From Parachlamydiales bacterium (GTDB lineage Bacteria > Chlamydiota > Chlamydiia > Chlamydiales > JAJFMK01): a stretch of 16,262 nucleotides of DNA. The notes below the pieces were generated by a model. It made no database searches and was not told the origin of the DNA. It worked only from the letters and a program-made list of their open reading frames with translations. The stretch spans positions 1 to 16,262 of the forward strand of contig JAGVKY010000184.1 in NCBI GenBank assembly GCA_020050175.1, given 5' to 3'. Shown one piece after another: positions 6,708-13,858 of the stretch (positions are counted from its first letter, which is position 1; each line of letters opens with the position of its first letter). The translations under genes were made by a program, and so were the position numbers.

Positions 6708-8261
6708 ATGGGTGAGTCCAAACCGACTGAGTTTGGGCGTTGGCGAGCCTTTTTATGGCCCGTCCACCGGTTTGAGTTGAGAAAACTCATTCCAATGTTA
6801 CTAATCTTTTTCTTCATTACATTTAATTACAATGTTCTTAGGGTTTTAAAAGATTCCCTCGTTGTGACGGCTAAGTCGTCAGGCGCTGAGGTGATTCCCT
6901 TTATTAAAGTTTGGGTTTTGTTTCCTGGAGCCGTCATCATGACGTGGCTCTTTAGTTATTTCTCCAGCCGGCTCAAAAGAGAAGCAGTCTTCTACACGAT
7001 GATTTCCCTCTTTTTAGGCTATTTTTTACTTTTCCTTCTGATTTACCCTTACCACGAAGCTTTGCAAGCTGATTCCTTGGCTGAGCAACTGACGCTGATT
7101 TTGCCTCCCGGTTTCAAAGGGATGATTGCGATGGTCCGTTATTGGCTTTTCACAAGTTTTTATGTGATGAGCGAGCTTTGGGGTAGCGTTGTTCTCTTTG
7201 TTCTCTTTTGGGGATTTGCTAACCAGGTGACTCGCCTCGGTGAGGCAAAGCGTTTTTACGGCCTATTCGGGATTGGGGCCAATTTTTCTGGGGTTTTTGC
7301 CGGGCAAGCCTCGATTCTTTGTCTTAACCACTCATTCAATCCCGCTCTTCCTTTTGGGACGACCGCATGGGATCAGTCGATGGTCTTTATCCTATTGATG
7401 ATTTTAGGCTCCGGTTTGATGGCGGTTTTAACGTTCCGCTGGCTAAATCGTAAAGTGTTGACCGATCCCCGCTTTTATGATTCGTCAATGTCTCACAAAG
7501 AGACTCATATTAAAGGTCGAATTAGTTTGCGGGACAATTTCCGTTATCTCCTTAGAACCCCTTATCTTCTTTACATTGCGATCATTGTTGTTTCCTACAA
7601 CGTTGTTATCAATCTGGTCGAAGTGCTTTGGAAGCACGAGGTGAGGCTTCTTCTTCCTGATCCTTCTCATTATTCGCTCTACATGAACCAAGTCAGTTCG
7701 TTGATTGGGGCGATTGCCACTTTAAGTGCCCTTTTTGTCTCTGGTAATGCGATCCGACTGTTCGGGTGGACCTTTACAGCTCTATTAACTCCGGTCATTC
7801 TCTTCATCACAAGTGTCGGTTTCTTTGGGTTCTTCTTCCTCGATCAGATGGGGTGGGAAGGGATCACCCTCGCTTTGGGATCTAGTCCCCTTGCTTGGGT
7901 TGTTTTTTTTGGAACTTTGCAAAACGTCATGAGCCGAGGGGCTAAATACACTGTTTTTGATGCGACAAAAGAAATGGCTTTTGTTCCCCTTTCTCCTGAA
8001 AGTAAATTGAATGGGAAGGCTGCCATCGACGGCATCTGTTCGCGGATGGGAAAATCGGGAGGGGCCTTTATCCATCAGAGTCTTCTTCTCTTTTTCGTAA
8101 CGCTAAGTTCCAGTGCTCCCTATGTCGCTATCGTTCTTTTCGGCATTATCCTTATTTGGATGATGGCAGTGAGGGCGCTTGGCAGAGAGTTCGTGGCTCT
8201 TACAGAACCTGCGAAGGAAGAGAAGCCGCCGCTTGCTACACAAGAGGTAATCCAAGCATGA
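6708..8261 (+). CDS. ATP/ADP-translocase-type nucleotide transporter (NTT/Tlc family), copy 1
   Basis: Inner-membrane nucleotide carrier of 517 residues with about 12 hydrophobic helices. Members exchange host ATP for ADP or import NTPs with protons; which applies here cannot be decided from sequence. Family hallmarks: FLWPVH near the N-terminus (15-20), VLRVLKDSLVVTAKSSGAE (43-61), SELWGS (155-160), NLVEVLWK (302-309), FDATKEMAFVPL (417-428), GKAAID (436-441) and GKSGGAF (448-454). The charged residues I align with those shown to matter in plant NTT1 are all present (Lys48, Glu156, Glu305, Lys449); this mapping is mine. It has its own strong promoter and a hairpin leader, and is followed 130 bp later by a paralogue. 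The C-terminal tail after about 495 is charged and cytosolic. Confidence 0.93.
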   Translation: MGESKPTEFGRWRAFLWPVHRFELRKLIPMLLIFFFITFNYNVLRVLKDSLVVTAKSSGAEVIPFIKVWVLFPGAVIMTWLFSYFSSRLKREAVFYTMISLFLGYFLLFLLIYPYHEALQADSLAEQLTLILPPGFKGMIAMVRYWLFTSFYVMSELWGSVVLFVLFWGFANQVTRLGEAKRFYGLFGIGANFSGVFAGQASILCLNHSFNPALPFGTTAWDQSMVFILLMILGSGLMAVLTFRWLNRKVLTDPRFYDSSMSHKETHIKGRISLRDNFRYLLRTPYLLYIAIIVVSYNVVINLVEVLWKHEVRLLLPDPSHYSLYMNQVSSLIGAIATLSALFVSGNAIRLFGWTFTALLTPVILFITSVGFFGFFFLDQMGWEGITLALGSSPLAWVVFFGTLQNVMSRGAKYTVFDATKEMAFVPLSPESKLNGKAAIDGICSRMGKSGGAFIHQSLLLFFVTLSSSAPYVAIVLFGIILIWMMAVRALGREFVALTEPAKEEKPPLATQEVIQA

Positions 8262-8318
8262 GGAAATTTTTTAAGACCAAACTATCTAAGCAACAAACGA
8301 TGACAAAAATTAATTTTG

Positions 8319-8347
8319 TTGCCCAAATGGTCAAACCCTGTTATAAA
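8319..8347 (+). promoter_or_regulatory. Promoter of the second nucleotide transporter gene
   Basis: TTGCCC (8319-8324), 17-bp spacer, TATAAA (8342-8347) in the 130-bp gap between the two transporter genes. It predicts a start near 8354 and a leader of about 38 nt, so the second gene can be transcribed independently of the first. Confidence 0.6.
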
Positions 8348-8360
8348 CAATCCTTTTTCC

Positions 8361-8379
8361 AAACCGGCTCTGCTGGTTT
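8361..8379 (+). promoter_or_regulatory. Leader hairpin just before the Shine-Dalgarno of the second nucleotide transporter
   Basis: AAACCGGC (8361-8368) pairs over 8 bp with GCTGGTTT (8372-8379), including one G-U pair, around a TCT loop. The Shine-Dalgarno-like AAGAG (8380-8384) follows with no gap and the ATG is at 8392. It would occupy most of the predicted short leader. It has no T-run, so it is not a typical terminator. Confidence 0.45.
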
Positions 8380-8391
8380 AAGAGATATACA

Positions 8392-9996
8392 ATGAAGCCA
8401 AGCGTAGATCAAGAATTCGGAAGAATCCGTTCTTTTCTCTGGCCTATCCACGCCCGAGAAGTGAAAAAGATCCTGCCGATGATGATCATGTTTCTTTTCA
8501 TCTGCTTCAATTACAGCATTCTCCGTAACCTAAAAGACGTTGTCGTTGTCACAGCTAAATCGTCTGGTGCAGAGGTCCTCCCTTTTATCAAGGTTTGGGC
8601 TGTTCTCCCGATGGCGATTTTCTTTACCTTTCTCTTTACTAAGCTCTCTTCGAGGTTAGGTCAGGACAAGGTTGTTTACATCATTATTACGACTTTTTTG
8701 ATCTCTTATGCAGGTTTTGTTTTCATTCTGAACCCTGCCAAAGACATTCTACACCCCAACGCTACAGCTGACTTTCTTGAGACGATTTTACCTGCTGGTT
8801 TTAAGGGATTGATTGCGATGTTCCGTAACTGGACATTCACCCTCTTTTATGTCATGTGCGAACTTTGGGGAACGATGGTTTTGACCGTCCTTTTCTGGGG
8901 TTTTGCGAATGAGGTGACAAAGATTGGAGAGGCTAGGAGATTTTACTCTCTACTTGGCATTGTATCGAATTTAGCTGCGATTGTTGCTGGTCAGTCGGCT
9001 AATTACCTGCTGAACATGGAATTTAACCCGATGCTCCCATTTGGCAAGGAAGCTTGGGATCAATCGCTGATGCAGATCGTTCTTCTGATCGTTTTATCGG
9101 GTATCACCACTATGGTGGCTTTTTGGTGGATGAATCGGAATGTCTTGCAAGGGCCAGAATATTCGACCTTCCACTCCACTTCATCTGAAGGTGGGATTGC
9201 TAAGAAATTGAAGAAGAAAAAGAGGCTCTCTCTCCGAGATAGTTTTAGTTATCTCTTCAATTCGAAGTATTTAGCTTGTATTGCTGTCCTTGTTATTTCT
9301 TATAACCTTGTGATCAACCTTGTTGAGGTTATCTGGAAAGATCAGCTAAGAGAACTCTATCCTTTAGCTAAAGATTACAACATTTATATGAATAATCTGA
9401 CGTCGCTCATGGGGATTTTCTCCACTATTGCGGCCCTTTTCATGTCTCAGATTATCGGCCGTCTCGGATGGACAAAAACAGCCATTGCCACACCGGTCAT
9501 CATGATGGTGACAAGCGTTGGATTCTTCCTCTTTTTCTTCCTGCAAAATCGGATGGGTGAGGCCTTTTTCACTCTAACGGGGATGACGCCTCTCGCGATT
9601 GCAGTCTTCTTTGGATCAGCGCAGAATTGTTTAAGCAAAGCCGCCAAATACTCCTTTTTTGACACCACAAAAGAGATGGCCTTTATCCCGCTTGAGCATG
9701 ATGAGAAACTGAGAGGAAAAGCAGCCATTGATGGCGTCGGCTCCCGTCTTGGTAAGTCAGGCGGCTCTTTTGCCCACCAAGGTCTTTTAGTTGCGCTCGG
9801 CAGCTTTTCAGCTTCTTCCCCTTACATTGCAGCCCTCCTTCTAAGCGTTATCTTCGTTTGGATAGTGGCCACCAAGTCTTTAGGCCGTCAGTTTACAGCC
9901 CTTGTCGCCAAAAAGGACGCTGAGGCCTACAAAGAGCTCTCCGACATCCAGGAAGCTCCCCTCCCCGTCGACAAGACCGCCACTTCCCAAGCCTAG
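8392..9996 (+). CDS. ATP/ADP-translocase-type nucleotide transporter (NTT/Tlc family), copy 2
   Basis: A second 12-helix nucleotide carrier, 534 residues, clearly paralogous to the preceding gene along its whole length. Shared segments: FLWPIH (15-20), ILRNLKDVVVVTAKSSGAE (43-61), CELWGT (156-161), NLVEVIWK (309-316), FDTTKEMAFIPL (423-434), GKAAID (442-447), GKSGGSF (454-460). Charged positions Lys48, Glu157, Glu312 and Lys455 match those of copy 1. It differs by a lysine-rich cytosolic loop (about residues 271-278) and a longer C-terminal tail. In characterised Chlamydiae, several NTT paralogues divide the work between ATP/ADP exchange, NTP import and NAD import; which role each copy has here needs transport data. 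A ribosome binding site and a separate promoter precede it. Confidence 0.93.
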   Translation: MKPSVDQEFGRIRSFLWPIHAREVKKILPMMIMFLFICFNYSILRNLKDVVVVTAKSSGAEVLPFIKVWAVLPMAIFFTFLFTKLSSRLGQDKVVYIIITTFLISYAGFVFILNPAKDILHPNATADFLETILPAGFKGLIAMFRNWTFTLFYVMCELWGTMVLTVLFWGFANEVTKIGEARRFYSLLGIVSNLAAIVAGQSANYLLNMEFNPMLPFGKEAWDQSLMQIVLLIVLSGITTMVAFWWMNRNVLQGPEYSTFHSTSSEGGIAKKLKKKKRLSLRDSFSYLFNSKYLACIAVLVISYNLVINLVEVIWKDQLRELYPLAKDYNIYMNNLTSLMGIFSTIAALFMSQIIGRLGWTKTAIATPVIMMVTSVGFFLFFFLQNRMGEAFFTLTGMTPLAIAVFFGSAQNCLSKAAKYSFFDTTKEMAFIPLEHDEKLRGKAAIDGVGSRLGKSGGSFAHQGLLVALGSFSASSPYIAALLLSVIFVWIVATKSLGRQFTALVAKKDAEAYKELSDIQEAPLPVDKTATSQA

Positions 9997-10033
9997 TCTT
10001 GCATCTCATTCACATAAACAAATACATTCAGAT

Positions 10034-10285
10034 ATGACACGAATGACTGTGGAGCTTCCAACAAGGAAGCACAAAGAATTGAAGGCTATTTCTGCCATCT
10101 TAGGCATTTCGATGAAGGATTTTATTCTTCAATGCATCCTAGAAAAATTAGATGATAAAAATGCTCTTAAGGACTTCGCCGAAGATTTAGATGTCATTGC
10201 CTTCGATAAAGGAATGAAAAGTATTGAAGATCATGGTTATGACACTCTTGAAGAAGTAAAAAAATATCTCGGCCTCGATAAGTGA
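10034..10285 (+). CDS. RelB-like antitoxin (ribbon-helix-helix)
   Basis: An 83-residue protein of the type II antitoxin kind. Residues 3-8 (RMTVEL) fit the DNA-binding beta strand, and the following two helices (about 10-36, with GISMKDFILQCILEKL) complete a ribbon-helix-helix fold. The acidic, Tyr/Leu-rich tail (GYDTLEEVKKYLGL) resembles toxin-wrapping tails of RelB-family antitoxins. Such proteins neutralise the RNase partner and repress their own operon. The stop TGA overlaps a GTG start of a broken relE gene, the usual antitoxin-toxin layout. The ATG at 10034 was chosen over the one at 10043 because it keeps the strand intact; neither has a clear Shine-Dalgarno. A possible TTGCAT-18 bp-TACATT promoter (9999-10028) is weak. 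Confidence 0.75.
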   Translation: MTRMTVELPTRKHKELKAISAILGISMKDFILQCILEKLDDKNALKDFAEDLDVIAFDKGMKSIEDHGYDTLEEVKKYLGLDK

Positions 10286-10523
10286 AATACTCAATTGTCT
10301 TTGGAGCTTTTAAAGGGGATCCCCCTAAAAGAGGCTAAAAAAATTTTAAATGTCGTAGAATCGCTTGCTGGCGACCCAAAGCCTATTTGGGGCTGAGAAG
10401 CTTCAAGGGGGTAAAGGTTGCCGAATAAGGTGTGGGAATTATCGGGTTATCTATGCCATCGATGATGGGAAGTTACTTGTTCTCATCATCGACGTAGACC
10501 ATAGAAAAGATATTTACAGATAG
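10282..10523 (+). pseudogene. relE-type toxin gene broken by frameshifts
   Basis: Three successive frames together encode a RelE-family mRNA interferase. Frame of 10282: GTG start overlapping the antitoxin stop, giving (V/M)KYSIVF, then off-family residues and a stop at 10336. Frame of 10331, reaching back to about 10310: LKGIPLKEAKKILNVVESL and GDPKPIWG, ending at a stop at 10394. Frame of 10389: GAEKLQGGKG, RIRCGNYRVIYAIDDGK, LLVLIIDVDHRKDIYR and the stop at 10521. The second break is explained by one extra T or G in the ATTTGGGG run near 10386-10392, and the first by a small deletion near 10300. RelE proteins usually run about 85-90 residues, which fits the total length. The toxin is very probably inactive. 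Confidence 0.85.
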
Positions 10524-10544
10524 TCAGCTTTCTTTAAGCTGCTA
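10521..10544. terminator. Hairpin covering the stop codons of the convergent relE remnant and lipase gene
   Basis: CAGCTT (10525-10530), loop TCTTT, AAGCTG (10536-10541), extended by TAG/CTA pairing (10521-10523 with 10542-10544) with one bulged T. The stem contains the relE-frame stop on the plus strand, and the lipase stop on the minus strand lies in its loop and arm. Placed exactly between convergent genes it could terminate both, although neither side has a strong T-run. Confidence 0.45.
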
Positions 10545-13500
10545 TTTCTTCTGCAAGCTCGGGTTGATAGTTTTTTTGCTGTCTAGCTATGAAGGCTTCT
10601 AAATGCTCTTGGTAAGAATTAGAAACTGTTGGGTCGGCACCTCGTGTAAGCCATGGAGTCGTATGACGGTTGTATCCTCTAACAATAAAACTCACAAAGT
10701 CGAAAAACCATATAGAAAACTGCGCCTTTTTTTGTTCAAAGACGATTGTCTCTGTTTCTAAATTTTTAGGTTTTTCTTCACCGCAATGGGCAACTCTGCA
10801 AGTTCCAACAGAAGAGACCGCATCATTTTTTCCTTCTAGGTGAGTCACAGAGAACTGGCACTCTGGAAGGGCTTTGACCCCCTTAATAAAGGCATCTCGT
10901 GTCGTTTTCTCGACGTGAGGACTATTAAGTGTGACGAGATCAACTTTTTTCGCTCGACTAAGCAAGCTTCCATTGGAGTTGAGAATCGCACTAAGAAGGC
11001 GGGTAGCGTCACTTCCTCCCAAACTATGTCCAACAAAAGTGACATGCTCAACTTCTGATGCATCTTGTAGATGTTCAGATACATTTTTTAAAATTTCAGC
11101 ACTCCGTTGTGAGAAAGTTCTTCCCCCAGGACCCTCGAGACCGATGACTTCGGCAGTTGTTCTTTCTGTGGGGTTTAAATCTCTTCTAATAGACCCGCCA
11201 TCAAATGTTCCTCTAAAAAGGACAAATGCTTCGTTCGCCTCTTTAGGATTAACCGGAACTAAGGTTACTCCATAAATACCGGAGTCCCTGATGATGATCC
11301 TAGTTTTAAAAAGGCTGGGTTTAGGTTTAATCCCGCCAATAGCGACAAGAGTGCCATCGGTAATTTTTGATAAGCCAGAGCCATGTGGATTCCAATTACT
11401 AAAGGCTGTGTCAAAGAAACAATAAGGAAGATCTCTACCGAGATGCTCCAAAGCGGCTGCCCGAGCCTGCTTTCGCCCTAATGGATACTGATCTAATACA
11501 TTCTCATCGCCTGCATGGGCCACAAGATTCATCACTCTTAAGCTTTCTAAGTCCTTCTTAAACTGTTGATCCCATTCAACATCAGGAACAATTTTGTTGT
11601 TGTCGGCAAAATGATAGACCAAATCCCTCATCTCGGTAATATGGCGAATGAGTTCACTTTCATCTACCTTCCCGAAAATATGGATAGCCGTATCTAAAGT
11701 CATATTGGCTGAAAGGCTAACAAAGAGAGCTAAAACCTCTTTTTCGCTCCATGATCCTGTAGAAAGTTTGTAATAACTGAGAGCGTTGTTGACTGCTTGT
11801 TCACCAAAGGCAGTTTTTAATTTTTCGATCACTGGCACCTTTTCGAAAAAGGGCAAGCGGACAATATGTTTAGGCCAAGGCTTTTTGTGAATGAGAAGTT
11901 CAAACACGGAATTAATTGTCTCTTTCTGGTCCAGACAAAGAGGTTCGCCTGGAGGAATCTTTATGACTGAGCGACAAAGGGAGAGATTTTCTTTAAGGCT
12001 CTTGTTTTCTAAAGTTTCGTTCTCAACTTTTGTGGTGTTGTAGATATTTTCAATTCTTTCAAAAAGAGCTTTGAAATCGTCTATAGTAAAAGGGGCCTGG
12101 TCTTCAGTAGGAGGACGAATGAACTTTTGATATCCTTTAAGCAGCAAATAAGAGAGGACTGATGTCGTGAAAGGATCTCTAGGTTCTCCTTTTCTTTTTG
12201 GGCAAAAGGCTAGGGCCTGGTCTTTGCTGACAACAGGTCCGAATTCTCCAGCCATCAGTTGCCTAACAAGCGGATCAAATGCAGCAAAGTTATGAGCTGG
12301 AGCTGAGATACCGCCAACACTTTTATTAAGATCTGTTGAGATATCATCCCAATCGATTGCCTTTTCAAGAATGTCTTGTTTTTGCCTTTCCGTCCTTTCT
12401 TTTGCCGCTCGCAAATCGAAAATTTCCTGATCAAGTCCCTCTATCCATTTCTGAGCTTTTTCCGGATCCAATTCGAAAAGCTTCTCTATACGTGTATCTC
12501 TGGAGTTGAGCTCTTCAAAAATCCTTTCGAATCCAGCCTTGGCTTTTTCAGATTCTAAAGTAAGGGCCTCAATTCTCTCGCAGAGAGTTCGATGAGCTTG
12601 TTGCTCTTCCTGAATTTTGCGATCTTGTTGTTCAACTCGATAATTAAGGTCAAGCACGCGACCGTTTAAACTAACAATTTTCCTGCTTTGTTTTTGGATA
12701 ATTTCAGCTTGCGCTTGGTTGTCTTCGGTTAGGGCAGCAAGGGATTGGTTTAACCTAGCAATTTCTGCCGATTGTTGAGCGATGAGCAGCTCTTTTTCAG
12801 CAATATTTTGTGCTAGAGCTTGATCAGAAGCTCTTAAGGCTTTAGCTTCCTCTTCAATTTTGTTTTTATCTTCCGTTAGAGCCGTAATAAGACTCTTTTT
12901 TACTTCGAGGAAGTGTGTTTTTAGATTGATCGCCTCTTTCAGGTTATGATTGGATTGTTCTAATTGTAAGTTTTGGTCTTCGAGGTATTGCTTTTCGACT
13001 CTGAGTTGATCTCTTTCTGCTTTAGTCTGATCAATGGATTGGTTAATGAGGAGGATGGTTCTTTCTTTTTCGGCAATCTGTTGCAGTTTTACTCCGATTT
13101 CACGCTCTTGGTCTATAGCAGCAGTACGGAGAATGATAATTTGTCCCTCTAATGCTTCAATGCGAGGTGCAAATCCTTCGATCTCGTGATCTTTTTGAAC
13201 GATGAGGGCGTGGAGGTTGGCGATTTCGCGAGTCGAAAGGGCTTGCTGCTCATCTTTTTGGGCGATCAATAGCTGTTGCGCCGCGAGCTGTTCTGCTTGA
13301 GCCTGGTTTTGTTGTCTTAGTTCGTCGAGTTGCTGTTGGAAGTTAGCCTGGTTTACATCATTTTCAGCCGTTAAGTAACGGATGCGACCTTTTAAGGGGT
13401 CAATGGCCCCTTCAGCAGTGGCGATATTGTCAAGTAAACGTTCATTGATGAGCCGAATTTCTTGAAGTTCTTTTTGGGGGATCTGCGCCTTTTTAACAAT

Positions 13501-13776
13501 TTGTCTAAAGAGGGTGAGGATCCTTGATCCGGCTGCTAATCCCGCGAGTGCCCAACCAGCAGATATCACAGTAAATGCTATTAATTTGAGAGCGCCTTTA
13601 AATTGTCCTCTAGCGGCAAAGGATAATACGTTGAAAAGGGAGATAATGGGGATCGCTAAGGCCGAGATTCTTGCAGCTAAATTGTAAAAAACTGTTTTTT
13701 CACTCAAATCAGCTATGTTATTGAGGCAATTCCTCAAAAAATAGGCGTCTTCTGGGATAAAAAAGGAAATCATCAT
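10534..13776 (-). CDS. Membrane-anchored coiled-coil lipase (class 3 lipase-like), long paralogue
   Basis: About 1080 residues, start taken at the ATG at 13776 because it matches the paralogue upstream; a TTG two codons earlier is possible. Order: short N-terminal tail; two hydrophobic helices (about 39-55 and 63-83) split by a short polar turn; a Gln/Glu/Lys-rich coiled coil (about 95-490); a conserved domain shared with the paralogue (from about 497); then a lipase domain. VLFRGT (852-857) and GHSLGG (916-921) are class-3 lipase motifs. The triad is Ser918, Asp985 (in GKND) and His1038 (in RHTTPW), the last two by alignment with the paralogue. A hydrophobic segment (1019-1034) just before the His is absent from the paralogue. 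It probably hydrolyses a lipid ester; the substrate and whether it is secreted are unknown. No classical signal peptide is seen. Confidence 0.8.
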   Translation of the reverse strand: MMISFFIPEDAYFLRNCLNNIADLSEKTVFYNLAARISALAIPIISLFNVLSFAARGQFKGALKLIAFTVISAGWALAGLAAGSRILTLFRQIVKKAQIPQKELQEIRLINERLLDNIATAEGAIDPLKGRIRYLTAENDVNQANFQQQLDELRQQNQAQAEQLAAQQLLIAQKDEQQALSTREIANLHALIVQKDHEIEGFAPRIEALEGQIIILRTAAIDQEREIGVKLQQIAEKERTILLINQSIDQTKAERDQLRVEKQYLEDQNLQLEQSNHNLKEAINLKTHFLEVKKSLITALTEDKNKIEEEAKALRASDQALAQNIAEKELLIAQQSAEIARLNQSLAALTEDNQAQAEIIQKQSRKIVSLNGRVLDLNYRVEQQDRKIQEEQQAHRTLCERIEALTLESEKAKAGFERIFEELNSRDTRIEKLFELDPEKAQKWIEGLDQEIFDLRAAKERTERQKQDILEKAIDWDDISTDLNKSVGGISAPAHNFAAFDPLVRQLMAGEFGPVVSKDQALAFCPKRKGEPRDPFTTSVLSYLLLKGYQKFIRPPTEDQAPFTIDDFKALFERIENIYNTTKVENETLENKSLKENLSLCRSVIKIPPGEPLCLDQKETINSVFELLIHKKPWPKHIVRLPFFEKVPVIEKLKTAFGEQAVNNALSYYKLSTGSWSEKEVLALFVSLSANMTLDTAIHIFGKVDESELIRHITEMRDLVYHFADNNKIVPDVEWDQQFKKDLESLRVMNLVAHAGDENVLDQYPLGRKQARAAALEHLGRDLPYCFFDTAFSNWNPHGSGLSKITDGTLVAIGGIKPKPSLFKTRIIIRDSGIYGVTLVPVNPKEANEAFVLFRGTFDGGSIRRDLNPTERTTAEVIGLEGPGGRTFSQRSAEILKNVSEHLQDASEVEHVTFVGHSLGGSDATRLLSAILNSNGSLLSRAKKVDLVTLNSPHVEKTTRDAFIKGVKALPECQFSVTHLEGKNDAVSSVGTCRVAHCGEEKPKNLETETIVFEQKKAQFSIWFFDFVSFIVRGYNRHTTPWLTRGADPTVSNSYQEHLEAFIARQQKNYQPELAEEIAA

Positions 13777-13785
13777 AAGCAAAAG

Positions 13786-13794
13786 AGTATAACA
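13786..13794 (-). promoter_or_regulatory. Possible extended -10 promoter of the long lipase gene
   Basis: On the minus strand TGTTATACT (13794-13786) fits an extended -10 element. The predicted transcript start, near 13779, is only about 3 nt before the ATG at 13776, implying an almost leaderless mRNA. No good -35 and no Shine-Dalgarno are visible in the 82-bp AT-rich gap. Confidence 0.4.
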
Positions 13795-13858
13795 ATGATT
13801 TGTAAATTTAATTTAAAGTTATTTGAGAAATTATTGATTTATTGAACGTTGATAGAAT

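Noticed and set aside
7485..8075. Open frames on the minus strand across the first nucleotide transporter
   Set aside because: They have no family features and sit opposite a strongly conserved gene; they are products of its codon usage.
8156..8395. Plus-strand open frame spanning the gap between the two transporters
   Set aside because: It starts inside the first transporter gene in another frame, has no recognisable features, and covers the promoter and hairpin of the second gene.
12376..12558. Phe-rich open frame on the plus strand across the lipase coil
   Set aside because: It is the complement of Glu/Lys-rich coiled-coil codons, with no ribosome binding site or homology seen.
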